Positions 1 to 7,240 of a stretch of DNA of 64,000 nucleotides are shown here, in pieces (the first letter of the stretch is position 1; the number at the start of each line of letters is the position of its first letter). The DNA is from Marinobacter salarius (GTDB lineage Bacteria > Pseudomonadota > Gammaproteobacteria > Pseudomonadales > Oleiphilaceae). The position numbers were made by a program, and so were the translations under genes. The notes beneath the pieces were generated by a model. It was not told where the DNA came from. It was given only the letters and a program-made list of their open reading frames with translations, and ran no database searches. The stretch is from the NCBI GenBank assembly GCA_000831005.1, contig CP007152.1, positions 1,054,001 through 1,118,000 of the forward strand. The letters run 5' to 3'.

Positions 1-944
1 GCAGCTTCGCTGTCGGAGTGACACAACACCTGTGCCAGCACATCGGCCTGTTGGTAGCCCGGCTCTACCAGCCCGAAGGTCTGGTTTTCCAGCTGGCAGC
101 ATTCCCCCAGGGCATAGATGTACGGGTCGCTGGTTTGCAGTTGCGGGTTCACGCAGATGGCGCGTTCGCAATCCAGACCTGCCTCCCGTGCCAGTTCAGT
201 GTTTGGTGTAATTCCGGCGGCGATCACCACCAGGTCGGTGCTGATCAGGGTTTCATCATCCAGTTGCACAGCCCTCACCAGGTTGCGACCGAGAAGGGCC
301 ACTGGGGACGTTTGAGTGCGAATTGCCAGGCCGCGTTCGGTCAGGGCCTGTTTCAACAACGCGCCGCCGGTCTCGTCCAGTTGTCGGTTCAGCAGATGAC
401 TGCCGCGGTGCAGAACGGTAACCGCCATACCCCGGCTGCGCAGGCCTTCAGCCGCCTCCAGACCCAGGAAACCACCACCGATGACCACTGCGCGGCGATG
501 GCGTTGGCTGATGTTGATCAGACGGCGGGTATCCTGCAGGTCGCGGAAGCCCATCACACCGTCCAACTCCTCACCCTTCAGGCCAAGACTGGCGGAGCGG
601 GAACCGGTGGCCAGAACCAGGCTGGTGTAGTGTTGAGTCCGCCCGCTGGCAGTGGTAACCGTGCGCTCTTCCCGGTTAATGGCGGTAACGGGATCTCCCT
701 GATGCAAGGTGATGTTGTTGTGCTGATACCAGTCCGGTTGCTGCAATTGCAGACTGTCTTCGTTGGCATCGCCGGCCAACAGGGCCGAAAGCTGGATGCG
801 GTTGTAGGCAGGGCTTGCCTCGCCATTGAACACCACAATGCGTGCAAAAGGCCGATGCGGTTGAGCAACCAGTTTTTCGAGCAGACGCTGGGCCACCATG
901 CCGTGTCCGCAGATAACGAGAGTCTGTTCTGCCTTTGCGCTCAT
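1..944 (-). CDS. nirB: Assimilatory nitrite reductase [NAD(P)H] large subunit, N-terminal part (runs off the left edge)
   Basis: The reading frame is open from an ATG at 944 to the window edge, giving about 314 residues. They form the FAD/NAD(P)H-binding front of the NirB family: an N-terminal dinucleotide-binding turn (CGHGMVAQRLLE), the YNRIQLSALLAG segment, an ATG-type FAD motif (VLATGS) near residue 110 and a second Rossmann motif (GGGFLGLEAAEGL) near residue 150. NirB passes electrons from NAD(P)H through FAD and an iron-sulfur centre to siroheme, reducing nitrite to ammonium in the cytoplasm. The siroheme part would lie left of the window, so a stand-alone FAD reductase of the NasB type cannot be excluded. 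The gene follows the nitrate ABC transporter on the same strand and has its own sigma-54 promoter and attenuated leader. Confidence 0.85.
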   Translation of the reverse strand, partial: MSAKAEQTLVICGHGMVAQRLLEKLVAQPHRPFARIVVFNGEASPAYNRIQLSALLAGDANEDSLQLQQPDWYQHNNITLHQGDPVTAINREERTVTTASGRTQHYTSLVLATGSRSASLGLKGEELDGVMGFRDLQDTRRLINISQRHRRAVVIGGGFLGLEAAEGLRSRGMAVTVLHRGSHLLNRQLDETGGALLKQALTERGLAIRTQTSPVALLGRNLVRAVQLDDETLISTDLVVIAAGITPNTELAREAGLDCERAICVNPQLQTSDPYIYALGECCQLENQTFGLVEPGYQQADVLAQVLCHSDSEA

Positions 945-974
945 GATGGTGATGCCCTTCTTGTGTCCAAAACG

Positions 975-1020
975 AAAAAAGCCGGAGCATCTGATTCCCG
1001 AAGGAACTCGATGGTCCGGC
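975..1020 (-). terminator. Leader attenuator of nirB
   Basis: Read on the minus strand, GCCGGACCAT and ATGCTCCGGC form a ten-base stem with one mismatch, followed directly by six T. It lies between the sigma-54 element and the nirB ATG, so it should stop transcription unless antiterminated. NasT is the obvious antiterminator; this link is inferred. A second copy of GCCGGACCATC lies just upstream (about 1031-1050) and could form an alternative pairing. Confidence 0.7.
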
Positions 1021-1092
1021 GCCAATGCCAACAACAATGATCTGATGGTCCGGCCGATCCTTAGCCGGGACATTCTTCCCTGTATCTACAGT

Positions 1093-1108
1093 AGCGAACG
1101 CCGTGCCA
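1093..1108 (-). promoter_or_regulatory. Sigma-54 promoter of nirB
   Basis: The minus strand reads TGGCACGGCGTTCGCT. The -24 half is a perfect TGGCACG, and the GG and GC dinucleotides are separated by exactly ten bases as RpoN requires. The -12 half (TCGCT) is weaker than TTGCA. It lies about 150 bases upstream of the nirB start. Confidence 0.7.
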
Positions 1109-1167
1109 AAATTATTAGTCCTTTATTTACAGTAAGTTGAAAGATGTCGCTTTGAGCTTGGCCCGAA

Positions 1168-1189
1168 AACTGTGCGCTCTGACAGGGCG
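1168..1189 (-). promoter_or_regulatory. Putative NtrC-type upstream element, copy 1
   Basis: A 22-base sequence starting AACTGTGCGCTCTGA on the plus strand recurs at 6929-6950 with only two mismatches, in the same orientation. It fits the TGC-N11-GC spacing of NtrC sites and lies about 60-80 bases upstream of the nirB sigma-54 promoter, a normal enhancer distance. Confidence 0.5.
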
Positions 1190-1239
1190 ACGTGCACCGG
1201 ATGAGTGCTTCTGAAGGGCGCGAGCTTCTCCGTTTGATT

Positions 1240-2145
1240 TCATGCAATGCGGCGAACGGGGCTCTCAGAATGCTCGTTATCGACATCCGGTGAGCTGTCT
1301 TCCTGCGACGCCGCTTCGGCTTCAGCGGTGGGCTTATCCTGTTCATCCTCGCCTTTGCCGGGGAAGCGCTGTTTTTCATACAGGAAGGACAATACCGCCT
1401 GACGGTAGCGCACATATTCTGGATGGTCGGCCAGGGTGACCCGGTTGCGGGGGCGCTCCAGCTCAATGCGCAACTCTTCCCCGATGGTGGCAGCCGGCCC
1501 GTTGGTCATCATCACAATGCGGTCCGACAGCAGCACGGCCTCGTCCACATCGTGGGTAATCATGATCACCGTGCTGTTCAGGTCCTGCTGAATTTTCATC
1601 AGCGAATCCTGCAGGTGGGCACGCGTCAGCGCGTCCAGCGCGCCAAAAGGCTCGTCCATCAACAGTACGCTGGGCTTCATCGACAGTGCCCGGGCAATCC
1701 CCACCCGCTGGGCCATACCCCCAGAGATCTCTCCGGGGCGTTTATCCAAGGCGTGGTCCATGTTGACCAGCTTGAGGTTGTGAAGAATCCATTCCTTTCG
1801 CTCAGCTCTGCTCATGGATTTGCGGAATACCTGCTGCACAGCCAGTTCAACGTTCTCGTAAACCGTCAGCCAGGGCATTAACGAGTGATTCTGAAACACC
1901 ACCGCCCGTTCCGGCCCCGGTGTGTTCACCTCATGCCCGTCCAGTACGCAGCCACCGCGGGTAGCCTGGAGCAGGCCGGCCACAATATTCAGCACAGTGG
2001 ACTTGCCGCAACCGGAGTGGCCAATCAGGGAAACGAATTCCCCTTTTCGGATCTTCAGGTCGACGTTTTCCAGTGCTACGAATGGCCCATCTTTTGTATC
2101 AAAGGCCATCTGCACATTGGTCAATTCAAGATGCGACTTACTCAT
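1240..2145 (-). CDS. nrtD: Nitrate ABC transporter ATP-binding protein
   Basis: This 301-residue ATPase energises nitrate/nitrite import with NrtB. Walker A (GHSGCGKST, residues 42-50), signature (SGGMAQRVGIARAL), Walker B (VLLMDEPFGALD) and the switch histidine (ITHDVDEA) are all present. The C-terminus adds an acidic tail of about 45 residues rich in E, D and S. I start at the ATG at 2145, which has a good AGGAGA site. The open frame extends upstream to 2241, but that part is translated palindromic repeat and is not part of the protein. It is the third gene of the nrtABD operon; nirB follows after a separate promoter. NrtD and CynD/NasD are the same subfamily and cannot be separated on sequence alone. 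Confidence 0.9.
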   Translation of the reverse strand: MSKSHLELTNVQMAFDTKDGPFVALENVDLKIRKGEFVSLIGHSGCGKSTVLNIVAGLLQATRGGCVLDGHEVNTPGPERAVVFQNHSLMPWLTVYENVELAVQQVFRKSMSRAERKEWILHNLKLVNMDHALDKRPGEISGGMAQRVGIARALSMKPSVLLMDEPFGALDALTRAHLQDSLMKIQQDLNSTVIMITHDVDEAVLLSDRIVMMTNGPAATIGEELRIELERPRNRVTLADHPEYVRYRQAVLSFLYEKQRFPGKGEDEQDKPTAEAEAASQEDSSPDVDNEHSESPVRRIA

Positions 2146-2174
2146 GTTCTTTCTCCTCTGGTTTCGGAGTACGA

Positions 2175-2275
2175 GCTGGCAGGGAGGGTGGTCCGGGGCA
2201 CGCTGTGAATACGTCCCTGTACGCTCGACAAAAACATCCATGTTTTTGACGTCCCCGGACCACCCTCCTGCCAGC
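2175..2275. repeat. Large intergenic palindrome between nrtB and nrtD
   Basis: The arms CTGGCAGGGAGGGTGGTCC and GGACCACCCTCCTGCCAG (one base gap) pair over about 20 bases plus CCGGGG/CCCCGG. A smaller hairpin, AAAAACAT/ATGTTTTT (2230-2247), sits in the loop. This is the shape of a REP/BIME-like or non-autonomous element inside an operon. It produces a spurious upstream extension of the nrtD frame. Confidence 0.75.
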
Positions 2276-2288
2276 CCTATGCCGAGTT

Positions 2289-3283
2289 TTATTCGTTCCA
2301 GGCTACTTTTTTCTGAATCAGTAGCATGATTCGATCAAGAAGGAAGCCGATAAAACCGATGGCCAGTACCGCCACCATTATTCGGCTCAGGGATTCACTG
2401 CTGCCATTCTGGAATTCGTCCCAGACAAACTTGCCAAGGCCGGGGCTCTGGGCGAGCATTTCGGCGGCGATGAGGACCATCCAGCAATGCCCAGGGACAC
2501 TCTAAGGCCGGTAAAGATCATCGGAACGGATGATGGCAGCACCACTTTGCGAACGTGGGTCCAGAAAGAAAGCTGCAGTACTTTTGAAACGTTTAACAAA
2601 TCCGGATTCACCGCTGACACCCCCACACTGGTGTTGATCAACGTCGGCCAGAGGCTGCACAAAGTGACGGTGATCATCGATGTCAGGAACGACTTCTCGA
2701 ACATCGGGTCATCACTGACATACGTGGCGGAGACCACCATCGTGACCAGCGGCAGCCAGGCCAGTGGCGATACCGGTTTGAAGATCTGGATCAGAGGATT
2801 GATGGCCGCCGAGAAGTGGCGGTTCAGGCCGATAATGATGCCCAGCGGCACAGCAATAAGGGTTGCCAGTACAAAGCCGGCCAACACCGTACCCAGGCTG
2901 GTAAAGATCTGGTCAATGAACGTGGGTGCGCCGGGATAGTCGCGGATTTTCACCTCCGCGTCTGGGGTCTCTGCCAGGATGCGTTCGTTGCGCTCCTCCT
3001 GCATGATGACAAACTGCGCCGCCCGGTCCCGCTGGTTGCTGTGCTCCTGCCACAACTGCCCAGACTGCTCCAGCACATCGGCGGGGCCCGGGAAGGCCCC
3101 CAGCGATGTTTGCACCTGGGGCGCGGCCAGATGCCAGAAGCCGAGGAACAGCGCGATACCGATAGCTGGCAGCAGCAACTGGCGGAAGGTTTCGGCCAGG
3201 TTCTGGCCGGACAGCTTTTCCGTCAACGCACGGAGCCAGCGTTGGCCTGATGATAACGAGTCGGTCTGGCTGAGCGTGGTCAT
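2289..3283 (-). CDS. nrtB: Nitrate ABC transporter permease (one apparent frameshift)
   Basis: The inner-membrane permease of the NrtABD importer, about 331 residues. A first hydrophobic helix ([17 protein letters not shown]) is followed by a long periplasmic insert, then five more membrane segments and the EAA-type loop. The frame breaks at about 2484, where GGCATTGC should continue as GCCTGGATGGTCCTC; restoring one base rejoins it to the C-terminal part ending at 2289. I start at the ATG at 3283, preceded by AGGAGACATCAC, rather than an upstream ATG at 3304. It starts 25 bases after nrtA stops. Confidence 0.88.
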
Positions 3284-3307
3284 GTGATGTCTCCTGACAC
3301 TCAAGTC

Positions 3308-4662
3308 TTAAGGGGTTTGCGAGCCTTTCAGGCCAATCTCAAAGCTGTCGATGTAGGCGTTCGGTTCCCTCGGAGTGAAGGCCACGCCGTCGATCAGCTC
3401 GCCCTGGTGCGGGCGCGCAAAGTTTTCCGCATCCAGGTCCGGGAAATCCTCTGCCTTGAGCGTGCCGTCCTCGATCAGGGTTCGGGCCGCTTCCTTGTAG
3501 ATATCCGCGCGATAGACCTTGGCTGCGGTTTCCATATACCAGTCGTCGGACTTCGGCTCGGCAATCTGCCCCCAGCGGCGCATCTGGCTCAGATACCAGA
3601 TGGCATCGGAGGGATAGGGGTAGGTGGCGTAGTAGCGAAAGAACACGTTGAAGTCCGGCACCTTACGGACATCGCCTTTTTCGTACTCGAAGGTGCCGGT
3701 CATGGAGTTAGCGATCACTTCCTCGTCGGCGCCCACGTAGCTTGAGCGGGACAGGATTTTGACAGCTTCTTCACGGTTGGCGTTGTCGTTTTCGTCCAGC
3801 CAGTGAGCAGCACGGATCAGCGCACGAAGCAGTCGAAGATGGGTGTTGGGATACTGTTCAGCCCAGGCTTCGGTCACGCCAAACACTTTCTCGGGGTTGT
3901 TGGGCCAGATTTCGTAGTCGGTGATGACCGGCACGCCGATGCCTTTGAACACCGCTTGCTGGTTCCAGGGCTCACCCACGCAATAGCCCTGAATGGTGCC
4001 CGCTTCCATGGTGGCCGGCATTTGCGGTGGCGGCGTGACCGACAGGTGAACGTCGGCGTCTATGTTGCCGCTGGTGTCGCCACGCTGGGGAGCGTAATAG
4101 CCCGGGTTCAGGCCGCCTGCAGCGAGCCAGTAACGAAGCTCGTAGTTGTGGGTGGACACCGGGAAAACCATGCCCATGCGAAAACGCTCGCCCTTGTCAC
4201 GGTACTGGTCGATGACCGGTTTCAGAGCAGTGGCGCTGATCGGATGAGCGGGATTGCCGTCGCTGCCGTCTTCAATGTGTGGGCGCATTTGCTCCCAGAC
4301 ATCGTTCGATACGGTAATGCCGTTGCCGTTCAGGTCCATGCTGAACGCGGTGATGATGTCCGCCTGGGTGCCGTAACCAATGGTCGCACCAAGTGGCTGG
4401 CCTGCCAGCATGTGGGCGCCATCAAGGGTGCCGGTCACCACGCCGTCGAGCAGGACTTTCCAGTTGGCCTGGGCTTCGAGTTCCACGAACAGGCTTCATC
4501 CAGGAAAAATCCCTGTTCCCAGGCAATGGCCAGTGGCGCCATGTCCGTCAGTTTGATGAAGCCGAGCTTCAGGTCCGGCTTTTCGGCCGGGCCGATGTCG
4601 GCGTGTGCTGAGCCCGCCGCCGTCAAGATCAAGAATGTCGCTGCCAGTGTTCTCAGTTGCAT
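3308..4662 (-). CDS. nrtA: Nitrate-binding protein of the ABC transporter (one apparent frameshift)
   Basis: Periplasmic nitrate/nitrite-binding protein of about 452 residues. It has a Sec signal ending near [10 protein letters not shown], then the NrtA fold with [23 protein letters not shown] and GYCVGEPWN, segments shared with NasS. The frame breaks at about 4492: GATGAAGCCTG should be GATGAAGGCCTG (DEGLFVE). The start at 4662 has a GGGAGAGCACC ribosome site. It is the first gene of the nrtABD operon and lies behind an attenuated leader and its own sigma-54 promoter. Confidence 0.9.
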
Positions 4663-4689
4663 GGTGCTCTCCCGGAGTATTATTCAGAC

Positions 4690-4725
4690 AAAAAAAAGCC
4701 TGCCCCCCGTTTCCGGGACGCAGGC
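4690..4725 (-). terminator. Leader attenuator of nrtABD
   Basis: On the minus strand GCCTGC(GTCCCG) pairs with (CGGGGG)GCAGGC around a GAAA loop, followed by eight T. It sits about 30 bases before the nrtA ATG and after the sigma-54 promoter, so it must be read through for the transporter to be made. NasT is the likely antiterminator (inference). Confidence 0.78.
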
Positions 4726-4803
4726 CTCAATGCCTGATGTTCTGTCAGTTTTCGTCACTGTCGTTTACCCGCGCAGTGAATGCAAGATCGTCCATGTTGA
4801 CAA

Positions 4804-4819
4804 AGCAGTCTGCGTGCCA
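4804..4819 (-). promoter_or_regulatory. Sigma-54 promoter of nrtABD
   Basis: The minus strand reads TGGCACGCAGACTGCT: a perfect TGGCACG, ten bases between GG and GC, and CTGCT at -12. It lies about 140 bases upstream of nrtA. It would fall inside nasS if the uninterrupted nasS frame were followed to 4745, which supports an earlier nasS stop. Confidence 0.75.
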
Positions 4820-4874
4820 TGTTTTTAAATTATTGATATTTATAAATAATAATGAATGAGCACAAAAATGAGTG

Positions 4875-6115
4875 TTATTGAGGGCGGGATTTCGTGGCTG
4901 TTTTAGTGCGTGACGCTTCTTTATTGGGCGTAGCATGGGGTTGTCGGCCAGCCAGTCGTGGAGGTGCTCTCCCAACAGGCGGTCGCTGGCAACATCCACG
5001 GGGCCGTAGCGCCCCGACAGGGTAAAGGGGAGTTGGTGCCGGCCCTCGGTCTTGCTGTCGATAACCGGTGCGTCAATGCCCATGGAAGCTGCGGCGTTGC
5101 GGAACAGATCCGGCCTGACGACCTGACGAACCATGGCGCCGTCCACCGGGCCGAGTTGACCCCGGAGCGTCAGGCGGGTTGCCAGCCAATGGGCTTGTGA
5201 CAGCCAGGGGAAGTTGGCGGAGTGGCGAAAAAAGTGTTGATGCAATCGCGGATGGAACAGACTGTACGGGTGGTTATCCAGCACGTTGATCTGTTCACCC
5301 AGATACTCGGGCCTGGCCAGGATGTCCCGTAGCAGGCGATGGTTGTGAGGGTTATCCAGCCACTGACAGGCTGCAAGCAGTGCCCGCAACAGGTGCCGGT
5401 GCATCACGTTGTGCTGCTCCGTCCAGTCGGCGCGCATACCCAGAACCTTTTCAGGGGCGTTCTGCCAGATCTGGTGGCCGGAATGGAGAATATGCCCCAG
5501 CTTCTCGTACTCCAGCAAGCTGTTCCAGGGCTCACCGACGCAGCAGCCTTCGATGGTATTTGATCGAAACGCGTCCACCATCTGTATCGGGGATACGGGG
5601 ATGATCTGCACGTGCTTTTCCGCGTCTGGCCCGGCAGAGGCCAGCCAGTCCCGGAGCTGAAGGTCATGGCTGGACCAGGGCGCCACGGAGGCCAATCGTA
5701 TTGGCTCGCCTCTGCCCCTGGCCACGCGTATCAGCGCGCGAGCGGTGGCAATGGGGTTCTCCAGATCCGTGGCTGAATGGGTCAGTTCGTGATGCAGCCG
5801 AGCGCTGAGGGTAATCCCGTTGCCGTTGCGGCTCAGCACCATGCCGACCACAACGGGCACTTTGGGGCGGTCGGTCGCCAGGGACATACTCAGCGGCATC
5901 GGCGCCAGCATGTGGCCGCCGTCCAGCAGGCCAAAACTGACCTTGTCGCGCAATGATGCCCAGGAGCCTTCACGCACCAGTTCCACGTCCAACCCTTCGG
6001 CATCAAACAGCCCCAGCTCTCGCGCAACAATCAATGGTGCGCTATCGAGCAGCGGCACAAAGCCGAGGCGGACATTGAATCCGGGATGCTTGTGAAGCGG
6101 GGTTGGACGAACCAT
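4875..6115 (-). CDS. nasS: Nitrate/nitrite sensor NasS
   Basis: A cytoplasmic NrtA-like protein without a signal peptide. In NasST systems NasS binds NasT and releases it when nitrate or nitrite is present. It carries the same hallmarks as NrtA (LGFVPLLDSAPL, GNGITLS, GCCVGEPWN) over about 395 residues. The uninterrupted frame runs on to 4745 with an AT-rich, unrelated tail of about 45 residues. Restoring one base near 4920 instead gives a short basic tail ending at TAA 4875-4877, which leaves the nrtA promoter intergenic; I prefer that end but it is inferred. The start at 6115 has GGGAGCATCC. It starts 22 bases after nasT. Confidence 0.82.
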
Positions 6116-6137
6116 GGATGCTCCCTAACAGCGTTGA

Positions 6138-6763
6138 TCAGGATGCTTTCTGGATGGCACCGGCCGAGCCCTGGCTGTGTCGTTCCAACAGCTTGATAAC
6201 GCGCCCCGCCATCACCGCCAGGCGTTCGCTGTGCTCCATGGCAGAGCTGCGCAGCATACGATAGGCCGTTTCCTCGTCGCAGTTTTCATGCCGCATGATC
6301 AGCCTTTGGCTTTCTCAATAACCTTGCGGTCTTCCAGTGCCGAGCGGGTTTCCTCCAGCTCTGCCCTCAGTGCCTGAAAGGATTCGAACTGCGCTACGGC
6401 TGAGTCAATGATCGAGCGAACCCGGTCCGGCTGTATGCCGTCGACAACGTAGGCGCTGACCCCCGCCTTCACTGCGGCATGGATGGTGGCGCGATCACCG
6501 GGCTGGTCGGCGAAGAAAACGATGGGCCGGGGTGCGTGAGTGTTGAGGGTGCTCATGTTCTCCAGGGTATCCCGGTCGGGCGAGTCCATATCAATGATCA
6601 CCATGTCCGGCTGGTCGCGGGCAACCGCTGCGGTCAGGCCGGTAGCATCCGGGCGCTGGCGAATGACTTCATGGCCCTCATGTCTGAGCGCCTGGCAAAC
6701 CTGGCTTGCCCGTTCGGGGTCCTTGTCGATCAGAAGGATGCGAAGGGGTTCTGGCGAATTCAT
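6138..6763 (-). CDS. nasT: ANTAR-domain antiterminator NasT (one apparent frameshift)
   Basis: A response-regulator-like receiver (LRILLIDKD at the start, VIIDMDSPDRD around the phospho-acceptor position) is joined by a coiled helix to an ANTAR RNA-binding domain. ANTAR proteins bind leader hairpins and prevent termination. The frame breaks at about 6301: AAAGGCTGATC should be AAAGGCCTGATC, which restores the conserved KxxIExAKGLIM motif and the three-helix ANTAR tail to 6138. Total about 208 residues. The start at 6763 is preceded by GAGGAAACC. It is the first gene of nasT-nasS; the reverse order, nasS-nasT, is more commonly described. Confidence 0.88.
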
Positions 6764-6839
6764 GATGGTTTCCTCGATGTACAGGCATTGGATGCCTTTC
6801 TCTTTAACGCTGTCAGCAAAACGGTTCCATCAGTGTCAT

Positions 6840-6855
6840 TGCAATAAATTTGCCA
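6840..6855 (-). promoter_or_regulatory. Sigma-54 promoter of nasT-nasS
   Basis: The minus strand reads TGGCAAATTTATTGCA: the GG and GC are ten bases apart, and the -12 half TTGCA is perfect. It lies about 77 bases upstream of the nasT ATG. Confidence 0.72.
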
Positions 6856-6928
6856 GGGTCACGGGAAGTGCCTTGCGAGCAGGGGAATAGCCGTTTCTCA
6901 AGGTCATGGGCAAATATTTTTATTCGTT

Positions 6929-6950
6929 AACTGTGCGCTCTGATTGGGCG
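6929..6950. promoter_or_regulatory. Putative NtrC-type upstream element, copy 2
   Basis: This is a near copy (20 of 22 bases) of the element at 1168-1189. It sits between the divergent nasT and nasA sigma-54 promoters, about 75 and 100 bases from each, where a shared enhancer would be placed. Confidence 0.5.
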
Positions 6951-7046
6951 TTTTTGAGCGTTTTGCACTGTTATGACTCCTGGCACGGGGGTATTGAGCG
7001 GTCCCAGAGTTTGCTGAAACACCTGCTGGCCGGTTTTCTCCGGGAG

Positions 7047-7062
7047 TGGCCCTGGATTTGCA
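7047..7062 (+). promoter_or_regulatory. Sigma-54 promoter of nasA
   Basis: TGGCCCTGGATTTGCA has the GG and GC ten bases apart and a perfect TTGCA at -12. It lies about 180 bases upstream of the GTG start, leaving room for the attenuated leader. Confidence 0.7.
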
Positions 7063-7158
7063 CGGGCTTTGGGAAACGTTTGTAGCGAAAGCTGACACGC
7101 CAACCATAAACTGCCAGGCCCGGGGTTACTTGATCCCGGTACTGAATGCTGGCAACGA

Positions 7159-7215
7159 AGCCCGCATGCCCGGTTCCTGCCTGTTCAGGGAGTTCCGGAC
7201 ATTGCGGGCTTTTTT
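7159..7215 (+). terminator. Leader attenuator of nasA
   Basis: AGCCCGCA (7159-7166) pairs with TGCGGGCT (7203-7210), followed by a run of seven T. A smaller hairpin lies inside the loop. It ends about 25 bases before the nasA start, so it is a leader terminator rather than the end of a gene. Confidence 0.75.
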
Positions 7216-7240
7216 GTGCGTGTAACACTCAGGAGACACC

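Noticed and set aside
18..1040. Long plus-strand frame of 340 codons across nirB
   Set aside because: It is antisense to the conserved NirB sequence, has no family resemblance, and results from GC-rich codon structure of the real gene.
4745..4874. AT-rich C-terminal tail of nasS
   Set aside because: It has no similarity to the family, overlaps the nrtA sigma-54 promoter, and disappears if one base is restored.
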